DNA of 64,000 bases from Roseomonas sp. KE2513 (GTDB lineage: Bacteria > Pseudomonadota > Alphaproteobacteria > Acetobacterales > Acetobacteraceae). Below are positions 44,842-53,180 of this stretch, piece by piece. The DNA lies in contig NZ_RCVR01000012.1 in assembly GCF_016107305.1 (NCBI RefSeq), positions 62,001-126,000 of the forward strand, read 5' to 3'. Every line of letters starts with the position of its first letter. Position 1 is the stretch's first letter. The notes beneath the pieces are model-generated. The model was given only the letters and a program-made list of their open reading frames with translations. It was not told the DNA's origin and ran no database searches. The position numbers were made by a program, and so were the translations under genes.

Positions 44842-46755
44842 GTGCCTGACCTGCTGCATCCCCAGGAGCGCGACCGACTGCTCGCGGGCCTGCGCCGGCT
44901 GCTTCGCCGCACCCTCCTGGATGGTCGCCCGCTTTCCGGCCTGGCGCATGCCGAGGCGCCCGGCGCCAAACTCGATGTGCTCGACAACGCCGTCGCGGCC
45001 GAGGCTCTGGCGATCCCCGCCCTGCGTGAGGCGGACCCCACGCTGGCCGATGACCTCCTCCTCTTCCTCTCGGCCGTGGCGGAGGAGCCCGGCCCCACCA
45101 CCCGGGCCCTGCGGCCGCTGGAGGCCCAGGAGGCGCCTCGGCGGGTGGAGATCGTGCGGAACGACCCTGCCGGCTTCCGGATCCTCACCCCCTGGCACGA
45201 GTTTACGGGCGACCTCACCCACGGTCTGCTCCGCCAACGGGTGCGCGAGGCGCCGGAGGGCCGTGTCAACCACTCGGAGGAGGAGCTGCGGAAGCGCGGC
45301 GTGCTCCACACCGGCAACATGGTGCGCCTGCGCGCCGCGAACGGCATGCCCGGCCTGCTCGGCCGCCTCTCGCTTCGCGCCCGCACCCTCGACGTGGAGG
45401 AGGCGATCACCGCTCAGGGGATCCGGACCGAGGACGAGGAGGCCGTGCTATGGCACGAGAGCGCGCTGCGCCTGCGCCCCCTGCCGGGCCTTTCGCTCGA
45501 TGTCGGCACCGTTCGCTACGAGTACCGGGTCTCCGCCGCCGATCCGCTGCTTCGCCTGACCGTCACCCTGCGCGCCAGCCCCCGAACCGGTCTCTCCTCC
45601 CTCCGTATGACCACGGCGGCCGACGCGCTGTCCGACGCCGTCCCGCCCTTCGAGCACGCCTCGGTTGGCCGGGACGGCGCCCAGGCCCTCCGGGGCGAAG
45701 CCCCCTTCGAGGACGACGAGCTGATCGCGCAGGACGCCATCGATTCCGTCCACCTTTGGCAGTCCGGGCGGCCGGAGGAGGCGCTTGCTCTGCATATCCG
45801 CCCCCGAGCGGGGGAGGCGTTGTTCAGCGTTCGCGTCCGCGGGCGGGACGGCGCGCCGCACTGGCTCGTCCTGCGCCACGGCCTCCCCAACGTGCCGGCC
45901 GGCGGCACCGCCACTGTGCGGGAGGACCGGCTGCTCGCCCTCGGGACCGCCCAGGGAGGCCCCGCCGCCGCGCTCCGCCTCATGCGCGTGCCCACGATGC
46001 TGACAAGCCGCGACCCTGGCCAGATAGGGATCGGCTCCACCCTCTCCGCCCTCGCGGCCACGGTGCTGAACGCGCCCGGCTTCGCCCGTCCCCTTCCGCG
46101 CGACCGCCTCGCAGTGTTGCAGGACCTGCTCGACCGGCAGATCACCGCCCTGCCGGATGAGGAAGCCTCCGCGGCCCCCGTTGCCGAGCTGGCCGCGCTT
46201 TCCCTCGCGATGGACGCCGCCTGGCGTGCCGGCGGCCTGCCGCGCGACCGGCGTCGGCTGCGCGCCCTCCTCAGCCGGCTCTCCGAAGCCGCCTCCCCAG
46301 CGGGCGCCTTCGGCAGGAGCCTGGAGGAGCACGGCGCGGCCATCCTCGCCCTCGCCCGCGGCGCCACCCTCATCCCTGAGGCCTGGCTGCTCGACGCGCT
46401 GCGTCGCGCCGTGCTGGCCCTGGAGGCCGAGGGGCCGCGCCTGGCCGGCAGCTCGCCCAAGCCCGGCCCCCCGTCCACCCGGGCCCTCGCCGCCCTGCTG
46501 CGCGGGGTCCGGGCGGTGGAGTTCCTGGCCGAGACGGGCCGCATCCCGCCCGACGCCGCCGTGCTCGCCCGCGCTGCCGCCCTGCGGGAGGCCTCGCTTG
46601 CCATCCTTTCCGGCCGCCTTCACGCCACGGGGGACCGGATGGAGGTGCTGTCGACCGAAGGGGGCAAGCCCGATGCGCTCGCCACCGCCTCGCTTCTTCT
46701 CGCGGTCCTCTCGCCCGACGAGGTGGCGCTTTCCATGGGGCTGGTGACGGCTTGA
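44842..46755 (+). CDS. Unrecognised 637-residue cytosolic protein
   Basis: A large protein with no signal peptide, membrane helix or domain I can name. The N-terminal part (about 1-110) is helical and acidic; the middle (about 110-400) alternates short hydrophobic strands, as in RVEIVRNDPAGFRILTPWHEFTG, LRLRPLPGLSLDVGTVRYEYRV and ALFSVRVRGRDGAPHWLVLRHGLP, suggesting a beta-sandwich; the last 230 residues are helical and Ala/Leu/Arg-rich. A beta-sandwich plus helical bundle recalls some carbohydrate-active enzymes, but no catalytic motif is seen. GTG start. Its stop overlaps the next lipoprotein's TTG start, so the two are a coupled pair. Confidence 0.72.
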   Translation: MPDLLHPQERDRLLAGLRRLLRRTLLDGRPLSGLAHAEAPGAKLDVLDNAVAAEALAIPALREADPTLADDLLLFLSAVAEEPGPTTRALRPLEAQEAPRRVEIVRNDPAGFRILTPWHEFTGDLTHGLLRQRVREAPEGRVNHSEEELRKRGVLHTGNMVRLRAANGMPGLLGRLSLRARTLDVEEAITAQGIRTEDEEAVLWHESALRLRPLPGLSLDVGTVRYEYRVSAADPLLRLTVTLRASPRTGLSSLRMTTAADALSDAVPPFEHASVGRDGAQALRGEAPFEDDELIAQDAIDSVHLWQSGRPEEALALHIRPRAGEALFSVRVRGRDGAPHWLVLRHGLPNVPAGGTATVREDRLLALGTAQGGPAAALRLMRVPTMLTSRDPGQIGIGSTLSALAATVLNAPGFARPLPRDRLAVLQDLLDRQITALPDEEASAAPVAELAALSLAMDAAWRAGGLPRDRRRLRALLSRLSEAASPAGAFGRSLEEHGAAILALARGATLIPEAWLLDALRRAVLALEAEGPRLAGSSPKPGPPSTRALAALLRGVRAVEFLAETGRIPPDAAVLARAAALREASLAILSGRLHATGDRMEVLSTEGGKPDALATASLLLAVLSPDEVALSMGLVTA

Positions 46756-47594
46756 GAAGAACCGCCCGTTCGGCAGCGCGCCTCGCCTCGCTGGCGCTGC
46801 TCCTCGCGGCCGCCGCCTGCGCCGCCCCGGCCTCGCCGCGGGAGCCGCCGATCGCTTATCCGCCCTCCGTCCGGGCCCGGATGCTGCGGATCGCCGAGGC
46901 GGAATGGGCAGAGTGGGGTCGGCTCGCCGCCGGCCCTGGGCTGCCACACCTGTCCAGCGGCGCGGAGGGTGCGATCGAGGCCTTCCCGCGCGTCCTCGCC
47001 TACTGGCGCGCAGTGCCCGAGGAGGAGGCCACCTCGGCCATCGCGCGCAACCGCGCCCGGTGGTCCGCCGAGCTGGGCGGCACCCCGCGGGAGGGGGTCT
47101 GGTCCGAGCCCGCCTGGTCTGCCGCTTTCGTCTCCTACGTCATGCGCGCGGCGGGGGTGGACGAGCGCGAGTTCCACCCCTCCGCGTCCCACGCCTTCTA
47201 CCTGGACGCCATCCTGCGCGACGCCGCCGAGTTCCCCGCTCGCGCGCCCTTCCTGCCGCACGACCCGGCCGGGCGCGCGCCCGAGCCCGGCGATCTCATC
47301 TGCGCCGACCGATCCCGCCGCCCGCTCGCCTCCTGGCGGGACCGGCCGGCCGAGGCGGGGCGCTTCCGCCCGATGCACTGCGACATCGTCCTGCGCACCG
47401 CCCCAGGCGTTGCGGAGGCGGTCGGCGGCAACGTCGCCGACGCGGTGACCCTGACGCTTTACGCCACCGACGCGGCCGGGATGGTGCTGCCCCGTGGTCC
47501 CGGAGAGCCGGTTGTTTTCGCTATCATCGAGAACCGGCTGGGTCGGCTACCCCCCTTTCAGCCTGCCCTGATTATCTCTGAACGAAGAGGGTAG
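46752..47594 (+). CDS. DUF2272 lipoprotein
   Basis: 280-residue lipoprotein: signal ARLASLALLLAAAACAAP with lipobox AAAC, then a DUF2272-type domain (EPAWSAAFVSYVMRAAGVDEREFHPSASHAFYLDAIL, PEPGDLICADRS, MHCDIVLRTAPGVAEAVGGNVADAVTLTLY). The spaced Ser/Cys and His pattern resembles the NlpC/P60 (CHAP-like) fold, hinting at a peptidase or amidase, with Cys in DLICAD and His in MHCDIV; this is inference. The TTG start overlaps the upstream stop (TTGA). It ends in an AT-richer region before the H-NS family gene. Confidence 0.82.
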   Translation: MRRTARSAARLASLALLLAAAACAAPASPREPPIAYPPSVRARMLRIAEAEWAEWGRLAAGPGLPHLSSGAEGAIEAFPRVLAYWRAVPEEEATSAIARNRARWSAELGGTPREGVWSEPAWSAAFVSYVMRAAGVDEREFHPSASHAFYLDAILRDAAEFPARAPFLPHDPAGRAPEPGDLICADRSRRPLASWRDRPAEAGRFRPMHCDIVLRTAPGVAEAVGGNVADAVTLTLYATDAAGMVLPRGPGEPVVFAIIENRLGRLPPFQPALIISERRG

Positions 47595-47603
47595 AACCCG
47601 GCT

Positions 47604-47633
47604 TTGCACTTTGGTGTTCCCCTTTCTTAGCTA
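47604..47633 (+). promoter_or_regulatory. Candidate promoter of the H-NS family gene
   Basis: TTGCAC (47604-47609) and TAGCTA (47628-47633), 18 bases apart, in a stretch visibly richer in A and T than the rest of the window. It would leave a leader of roughly 115 bases before the ATG at 47757. AT-rich DNA is also what H-NS proteins bind, so autoregulation is possible. Confidence 0.35.
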
Positions 47634-47756
47634 TTCTTTCGAAGCGGCTATCGACAAGCCTTGCCAATATAACCATGTTCCGCGCCCGTGCCGTACCCGC
47701 TGAATTTGGCGAATCGGTGCGGCAAGTGTTGCGAAGTATTTCTTAAGGAAGTTCCG

Positions 47757-48140
47757 ATGCCCGAAACAACCGAAACCACCTCACGGCGCAAATCGGGTTT
47801 CGACCTTGACTCCATGAGTGCGCAGGAGCTGACCGCCCTTATCGAGGCCGCGGAAGCGAAGCGCACTGAAAAGCAGGAAGAGGCTCGTAACGCGCTGATC
47901 GAGGAATTCCGCAGCAAGGCCGCTGAGATCGGGCTCGATTTCAAGACGCTCGTTCCCGCGGCTGCCGGAGCCCCCGCGCCGCAGCCCACGGGGCGCCGCA
48001 CACGGCGCGATGCCGGCGGATCCGTTGCGGTGCGATTCCGCGGCCCGAATGGCGAAACTTGGAGCGGGCGCGGCCGCATGCCGCGCTGGCTCTCTGCCAT
48101 GGAAGCTTCTGGGCGCAAGCGGGACGAATTCCGGGTCTGA
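47757..48140 (+). CDS. H-NS histone family protein
   Basis: 127-residue nucleoid-associated protein. An N-terminal coiled coil (about 20-60; SAQELTALIEAAEAKRTEKQEEARNALIEEFRSKAAEIG) should mediate oligomerisation, a Pro/Ala linker follows, and the C-terminal DNA-binding motif reads VRFRGPNGETWSGRGRMPRWLSAME, the H-NS/MvaT-like TWxGRGRxPxWL core. AAGGAA six bases before the ATG fixes the start; the upstream in-frame Met at 47688 would add a Cys-rich leader. Expected to silence AT-rich, transferred DNA. The gene itself lies in the lowest-GC segment of the window. Confidence 0.9.
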   Translation: MPETTETTSRRKSGFDLDSMSAQELTALIEAAEAKRTEKQEEARNALIEEFRSKAAEIGLDFKTLVPAAAGAPAPQPTGRRTRRDAGGSVAVRFRGPNGETWSGRGRMPRWLSAMEASGRKRDEFRV

Positions 48141-48250
48141 TCGGCGGGCCCGCGATCCGTGGGCGCTGAATACCGTTGCCAGGCATTATCTCGCGAATTG
48201 GTGTTTTGCTCGTTTTTTCTGGGGGCGGTCTCAACCGTGAGCATGGGAGG

Positions 48251-48274
48251 GGAAGAGGCAGCTCTTCCTTTCTC
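48251..48274. terminator. Hairpin between convergent genes
   Basis: GGAAGAG (48251-48257) and CTCTTCC (48262-48268) form a 7-bp stem with loop GCAG, followed by TTTCTC. It lies in the 182-bp gap between the H-NS family gene and the convergent Bug receptor. It is somewhat like the distal hairpin of the dispersed element, but the rest of that element is missing. Confidence 0.45.
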
Positions 48275-48322
48275 TGGATGTTTTGCCGGCGCGAGTTACA
48301 AACCGGCTGGCACTGCCGGCCC

Positions 48323-49291
48323 CTAATCGGCCGTGATACGTGCCTCCCGGATCACCGCGCCCCATTCCGCATGATCCGACTTCCATAACGCGCCGAGCGC
48401 CTCGGGCGGGGCGGCCCACACTTCGTTCCCACCGCGGTCGAGCGCCTCCCGCACCCTCGGGGTGTCCATGGTGGCCATCGCCAATTCGGCCAGAGCGTCG
48501 ATGATCGGGACGGGCGTTCCCCGTGGCGCGGCCAGGGCGAGCCAGGTGTTCGCGTCGAAACCGGGCAGGCCGCTTTCGGCCACGGTATGCAGGTCTGGCA
48601 GCCAGGGCAGGCGCGTGATGGCCGCCGCCGCGATCGGCCGCAGCTTGCCCTCCTCGATCAGCGGCCGCGCCGTTCCGAAGGGAGAGGCCATCGCGGCCAC
48701 ACGCCCGCCCATGAGGTCGGTTAGCCCCGGGATGGTGCCGCGATAGGGCACATGCGTCATCTCCACCCCGGCCCGCTGGCAGAGCAGCGCCATAGCCAAA
48801 TGATGCGGCGAACCGTTTCCGGCGGAGGCATAGGCCAGGGCACGCGGTGCCGCCCGTGCCTGAGCGACGAGCCCGCCGATGTCCCGCACCGGTGAAGCCG
48901 CGCCCACGACGAAGACCAGCGGGCTGCGCGCCAGCAGCGCCACGGGCGCGAGGTCCGTCAGCGGGTCGATCGCCATGTGCCCCATATGCGGGTTCACGGC
49001 CACGATGTTGTTGCTCATCAGCAGCAGCGTGTGGCCATCGGGCGCGGCGCGCGCCACGGCCTCGGCGGCGATGTTGCCGCCCGCGCCGGGCCGGCTCTCC
49101 ACCACCATGGCATGGGGCCAGCGCCGCCCGCTCTCCTCCGCCAGGATACGCGCGACGAGGTCTGGCGCGCCGCCGGGGGTGAAGGGCACGATGAGCCTTG
49201 GGGCGCGCACCGGAAAAGCTGCCTGGGAGAGGCCCGGCTGGGCTCCGAGCAGCAGACCCGCCAGCGCTCCGATGCCGCGACGGGCGATCAT
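48323..49291 (-). CDS. Bug/TctC receptor, distal gene of dioxygenase operon
   Basis: 322-residue periplasmic receptor (signal MIARRGIGALAGLLLGAQPGLSQA). Family blocks RLIVPFTPGGAPDLVARILAEESGRRWPHAMVVESRPGAGGNIAAE and THVPYRGTIPGLTDLMGGRVAAMASPFG. It is clearly a paralogue of the next receptor (shared PFTPGG, AEESGRRWP, HVPYRGT, LPDLxTVAESGLPGFDA), so a tandem duplication. ATG at 49291 is used; the longer frame adds a charged stretch. Last of five genes running from the Rieske alpha subunit; ligand plausibly an aromatic or indolic acid (inference). Confidence 0.9.
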   Translation of the reverse strand: MIARRGIGALAGLLLGAQPGLSQAAFPVRAPRLIVPFTPGGAPDLVARILAEESGRRWPHAMVVESRPGAGGNIAAEAVARAAPDGHTLLLMSNNIVAVNPHMGHMAIDPLTDLAPVALLARSPLVFVVGAASPVRDIGGLVAQARAAPRALAYASAGNGSPHHLAMALLCQRAGVEMTHVPYRGTIPGLTDLMGGRVAAMASPFGTARPLIEEGKLRPIAAAAITRLPWLPDLHTVAESGLPGFDANTWLALAAPRGTPVPIIDALAELAMATMDTPRVREALDRGGNEVWAAPPEALGALWKSDHAEWGAVIREARITAD

Positions 49292-49343
49292 CCCCCGGCG
49301 ATCCGCGCAGCCGATCGTCCGGCCGCGATCCACGCGCCGGCCC

Positions 49344-50315
49344 TCATCCGGCGGTGATCCGCGCGTCCCGGATTACCTTGCCCCAGGTCGCGTGCTCGCG
49401 CCGCCAGAGCGCGCCGGTCTCCTCCGGCCCCATGGTGTCGGGCACCAGCGCCACCCGGTCCTGCGCCGGGCGGAGCTTCGGATCATTCATGACGGAGGCG
49501 CAGAACTCCGCCAGGAACCTGACGGTCGCCGGTGGCGTGCCGCGCGGCACGGCCAGCGCCAGCCAGCTTCCCGCGTCGAAGCCGGGCAGGCCGCTTTCCG
49601 CGACCGTCGGCAGGTCCGGCATCCAGGGCAGGCGCGTCGCACCCATGGCCGCGATCGGCCGCACCATGCCGGACTGAATCAGCGGCAGGGCCGGGCCGAA
49701 GGGGGAGGCCATGCAGCTGACGCGTCCGCCGCCGACATCGGAGAGCCCCTCGGGCGTGCCGCGATAGGGCACATGGGTCATCTCGATCCCCGCCATGCCG
49801 CAGAGCATGGCCATCGAGACATGGTGCGGCGTGCCGTTGCCGATGGAGGCGTAGGTGAGCAGCCCCGGCTGTTCCCGCGCCATGGCCAGCAGCCCTGGCA
49901 GATCGATCGCCGGGATGTTCGTCGCGCCCACCAGCACGAAGGGGCTCTGCGCGAGCATCGAGACGGGGGCGAGGGCGGTCAGCGGGTCGATCGGCATCGG
50001 ACCGACATGCGGGTTCATGGTGATCATGTTGTTGCTGACCACCACCATCGTGTGCCCGTCCGGCGCGCTGCGGGCAGCGAGCTCCGCTCCGATATTCCCC
50101 GCCGCCCCCGGCCGGTTCTCCACCACCGCGCCGAAGGGCCAGCGCCGCCCGCTCTCCTCCGCCAGCATCCGCGCGGCCACGTCCAGGGAGCCGCCGGGCG
50201 TGAAGGGCACGATGATCCGGGGCGGGCGCTGCGGGAAGCCCGCGGGCTGGGCGAGGGCGGCGCGCGCCAGGAAGGGCGTGGCGAGAAGCGCGGGGAGGGA
50301 GCGGCGGCGGATCAT
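49344..50315 (-). CDS. Bug/TctC receptor in dioxygenase operon
   Basis: 323-residue receptor with signal MIRRRSLPALLATPFLARAALAQ and blocks RIIVPFTPGGSLDVAARMLAEESGRRWPFGAVVENRPGAAGNIGAELAARSAPDGHTM and THVPYRGTPEGLSDVGGG. Its start overlaps the stop of the molybdopterin subunit gene by four bases, so it is translated with it and is firmly part of the catabolic operon. Its paralogue follows 52 bases downstream. Two receptors with diverged pockets may serve related substrates. Confidence 0.91.
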   Translation of the reverse strand: MIRRRSLPALLATPFLARAALAQPAGFPQRPPRIIVPFTPGGSLDVAARMLAEESGRRWPFGAVVENRPGAAGNIGAELAARSAPDGHTMVVVSNNMITMNPHVGPMPIDPLTALAPVSMLAQSPFVLVGATNIPAIDLPGLLAMAREQPGLLTYASIGNGTPHHVSMAMLCGMAGIEMTHVPYRGTPEGLSDVGGGRVSCMASPFGPALPLIQSGMVRPIAAMGATRLPWMPDLPTVAESGLPGFDAGSWLALAVPRGTPPATVRFLAEFCASVMNDPKLRPAQDRVALVPDTMGPEETGALWRREHATWGKVIRDARITAG

Positions 50316-52660
50316 GAGCGGGCGTCCTGCAGGGCGGCCCAGACGCGCTCGGGCGTCGCGGGCATGTCGAGGTGCTCCACCCCCAGCGCGTCGCAGATGG
50401 CGGAGATGACGGCGGGCAGTGCACCCACCGTGCCAGCCTCGCCCGCGCCCTTGGCGCCGATCGGGTTGGTGGCCGTCGGCTGCGGGTTGGACAGTACCTC
50501 GAAGACCGGCAGGTCGCCCGCCCGCGGCAGCGCGTAATCCATGAAGGAGGCGGCGAGGAACTGCCCGCTCTCCGCGTCGAAGCGCGCCTCCTCCATGACC
50601 GCCTGGCCGAAGCCCTGGGCGATGCCGCCATGGATCTGCCCGTGCATGAGCAGCGGGTTCACCACCGTGCCCACGTCGTCGGCGACGGTGTAGCGGTCGA
50701 GGGTAATGCGCCCGGTCTCGGGATCGACCTCCACCTCACACAGGTGGCAGCCATTGGGGAAGGTCGCGTCGCCCGGTGCCGCCATGGTCTGCGCGGTCAG
50801 CCCGCCATCCTCCCCGGGCGGCAGGGGGCCGGGCGCGTGGGCGGCGGCGGCCACCTGCGCCAGCGTCACGCCCTTGTCCGTGCCCGCCACGGCGAAGCGG
50901 CCACCGGGAAGGGGGGTGAACTCGATATCGCCCTCGTCGCATTCGAGCATCCGGGCCGCGATGCGCCGCCCCCGCTCGATGATCCGCTCGGAGGCGCGGG
51001 CAACGGCCGTGCCGCCGGCCACCATCGTGCGGCTGCCGAAGGAGCCGCGGCCCTGCGACACCGCGTCCGTATCGCCGGCCACGATCCGCACCCTCTCCGG
51101 CGCCAACCCGAGCATGCTGGCTGCCATCTGCCGGAACACCGTCTCGTGCCCCTGCCCGTGGTTGTGCGTGCCCAGCAGGAAGGTCGCGCTGCCATCGGCG
51201 TTCACGCGGATCTCGGCGGATTCCGGGGCGGGCGTGCGCGGCGGCCCCGCGCTAATCTCGATGGCGTTGGCAATGCCGAGGCCGCGCCGCATCCCCCGCG
51301 CCTCGCTGGTGGCGCGGCGGGCGGCGAAGCCCGGCAGGTCCGCGGCCTCAACGGCCATCGCCATGCCGCGCGCGAAGTCGCCGCTGTCGTAGGTGAAGAT
51401 GAGGCCTGTCTTGTACGGCATGGCCTCGCGCGGGATGAGGTTGCGCCGCCGCAACTCGATCCGGTCCATCCCGAGGCGCGCGGCGGCCACGTCGATCGCG
51501 CGCTCCACCGCATAGGTCGCCTCCGGCCGCCCGGCTCCGCGGTACGGCGCCAGCGGCTGCGTATTGGTGAAGGCCCCGCGCACCGTCGCCGCGATGCGCG
51601 GCGTGCGATAGACGCCCGCTAGCCCGCCGAGATTGTTCGTGCTCGCGTGTGGTCCCATCAGCGCGAGATAGGCGCCGAGATTGGCCGCCGTCTCGATCCG
51701 CAGCGCGAGGAAGTCTCCCTCCGCATTCAGCGCAAGCTCCACGCGGTTGTGCGTGTCGCGCCCGTGCGGATCACTCTGCATCCCCTCCGTCCGGTCGGCG
51801 GTCCAGCGGATCGGGCGGCCGAGGGCGCGGGCGGCGAAGAGCAGCGCAGCGTGCTCCTGCGTCGGCTGGCCGCGCAGCCCGAAGGCGCCGCCCATGTCCG
51901 GCGAGATCACCCGCAGCGAGGAGGCAGGGATGCCAAGGATCGCAGCCAGCTCGTCGCGCACGGGATGCGCGCCCTGCACGCCGCTGCGAAGGGTGAAGCG
52001 CCCCTCCGCCGGGTCGTGCCAGGCGACCGCCGCGCGCGGCTCCATGAAGGCGCCGACGACGCGGCTGATGCGGAAATCGAGCGAGACGACATGCGCCGCC
52101 CCCGCGATGGCCGCCGCCACCGCCGCGTGGTCGCCGAGCTTCCACTCGAAGGCGAGGTTGCCCGGCGCGAGCCCCGGCCAGACCTCCGGCGCCCCGGGCG
52201 CGAGCGCGGCGGCGGCGTCTGTCACCGCCTGCCGCGTCTCCCAGTCCACGACGATCGCCTCGGCCGCGTCGCGCGCCTGCGCCGCCGTATCGGCCGCGAC
52301 GAGCGCCACGGGATCGCCGACATGCGCGACGGCGTCGATCGCCAGCGCGCGGTAGGGCGGCCGCGGCATGGGCGCGCCGCCGGGCAGGGCGCGCGGCACG
52401 GCGCAGGGCAGGGGGCGCAGCGACGCCATGTCCGCCCCGGTCAGGATGCCCCGCACGCCCGGCATGGCGCGCGCCTCGGCCGTGTCGATGGAGAGGATGC
52501 GCGCCGCCGCGTGCGGGCTGCGCAGGAACACCGCGTGCAGGGCGCCCGGTGGCACCTCGTCCTCGGTGTAGCGGCCGAGGCCGCGCAGCAGGCGCTTGTC
52601 CTCGTGCCGGCGGACCGGGGCGCCGATGCCGGCCTCCGTGGGAAGAACCGAGCCGTCCAT
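50312..52660 (-). CDS. Molybdopterin-binding subunit, CoxL form II-like (xanthine oxidase family)
   Basis: 782-residue large subunit of a molybdenum hydroxylase, which hydroxylates carbon with water. The N-terminal hammerhead domain starts VRRHEDKRLLRGLGRYTEDE; molybdopterin contacts include DMGGAFGLRG and THNHGQGHETVFRQMAASMLG. The active-site loop reads APYRGAGRPEATY, the AYRGAGR type of form II CoxL-like proteins rather than the CO-dehydrogenase form, and the catalytic Glu is in GAKGAGEAGTVGA near the C-terminus. The [2Fe-2S] and FAD subunits that normally accompany it are not in the window. ATG at 52660 (or GTG at 52663). It follows the Rieske beta gene by 28 bp. Confidence 0.9.
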   Translation of the reverse strand: MDGSVLPTEAGIGAPVRRHEDKRLLRGLGRYTEDEVPPGALHAVFLRSPHAAARILSIDTAEARAMPGVRGILTGADMASLRPLPCAVPRALPGGAPMPRPPYRALAIDAVAHVGDPVALVAADTAAQARDAAEAIVVDWETRQAVTDAAAALAPGAPEVWPGLAPGNLAFEWKLGDHAAVAAAIAGAAHVVSLDFRISRVVGAFMEPRAAVAWHDPAEGRFTLRSGVQGAHPVRDELAAILGIPASSLRVISPDMGGAFGLRGQPTQEHAALLFAARALGRPIRWTADRTEGMQSDPHGRDTHNRVELALNAEGDFLALRIETAANLGAYLALMGPHASTNNLGGLAGVYRTPRIAATVRGAFTNTQPLAPYRGAGRPEATYAVERAIDVAAARLGMDRIELRRRNLIPREAMPYKTGLIFTYDSGDFARGMAMAVEAADLPGFAARRATSEARGMRRGLGIANAIEISAGPPRTPAPESAEIRVNADGSATFLLGTHNHGQGHETVFRQMAASMLGLAPERVRIVAGDTDAVSQGRGSFGSRTMVAGGTAVARASERIIERGRRIAARMLECDEGDIEFTPLPGGRFAVAGTDKGVTLAQVAAAAHAPGPLPPGEDGGLTAQTMAAPGDATFPNGCHLCEVEVDPETGRITLDRYTVADDVGTVVNPLLMHGQIHGGIAQGFGQAVMEEARFDAESGQFLAASFMDYALPRAGDLPVFEVLSNPQPTATNPIGAKGAGEAGTVGALPAVISAICDALGVEHLDMPATPERVWAALQDARS

Positions 52661-52688
52661 CACGTCCCCCGCCGCCGCGCTGCCGCGG

Positions 52689-53180
52689 TCAAAGTATGAT
52701 CGATATGCCGTCCAGCACGGCGTCGCAGTCGATCATGTCGAAGCGCTTGCGGCTGATCAACCAGCCCCCGGCCCCGTCCGCCTCGAACTCGTGGGTTGCC
52801 CGCCCGACATAGCGCCGGTGCCGGTTGTTGCGGAACTCCGCTACCTCGTAGGAGCAGAGCGTGCTGTTCGGCACCGGTCCGGCGCGCAGGTTGGTGACGA
52901 GCCGCACCGTCCGGCTTGGCGGCTTCTGCGCGTGGAACATCGCGTGGCGGAAGCGCCGCACCCGTGTCTCCAGCAGCCGCCGGTCGTCGTAGATGTGGCT
53001 GACCGTGTCGTGCGGGCTCGCCTGGTCCCACTCCGTCGGCACCCAGTAGGCGCAGACGGGAGCGTACATCGCCAGCCACTCCTCCAGCTTCCAGGCATCC
53101 AGCAGCGCGGATTCCCGGATCACCAGGGCGGCGAGCGCGGGATCAAGCGCCGGCGGCGGCGCCTCCAGCACCGCGCTCAT
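52689..53180 (-). CDS. Aromatic-ring-hydroxylating dioxygenase, small (beta) subunit
   Basis: 163-residue NTF2-fold beta subunit of a Rieske non-heme iron oxygenase. Family pattern: ESALLDAWKLEEWLAMYAPVCAYWVP, YDDRRLLETRVRRF, RTVRLVTNLRAG and the C-terminal KRFDMIDCDAVLDGISIIL. It has a structural role in the alpha3beta3 hexamer. The ATG overlaps the alpha-subunit stop (ATGA). Confidence 0.92.
   Translation of the reverse strand: MSAVLEAPPPALDPALAALVIRESALLDAWKLEEWLAMYAPVCAYWVPTEWDQASPHDTVSHIYDDRRLLETRVRRFRHAMFHAQKPPSRTVRLVTNLRAGPVPNSTLCSYEVAEFRNNRHRRYVGRATHEFEADGAGGWLISRKRFDMIDCDAVLDGISIIL

Noticed and set aside
48141-48322. A degraded copy of the dispersed element between the H-NS gene and the Bug receptor
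   Set aside because: Only a short GGAAGAG/CTCTTCC hairpin resembles it; the central and proximal hairpins are missing, so it was listed as a simple terminator.
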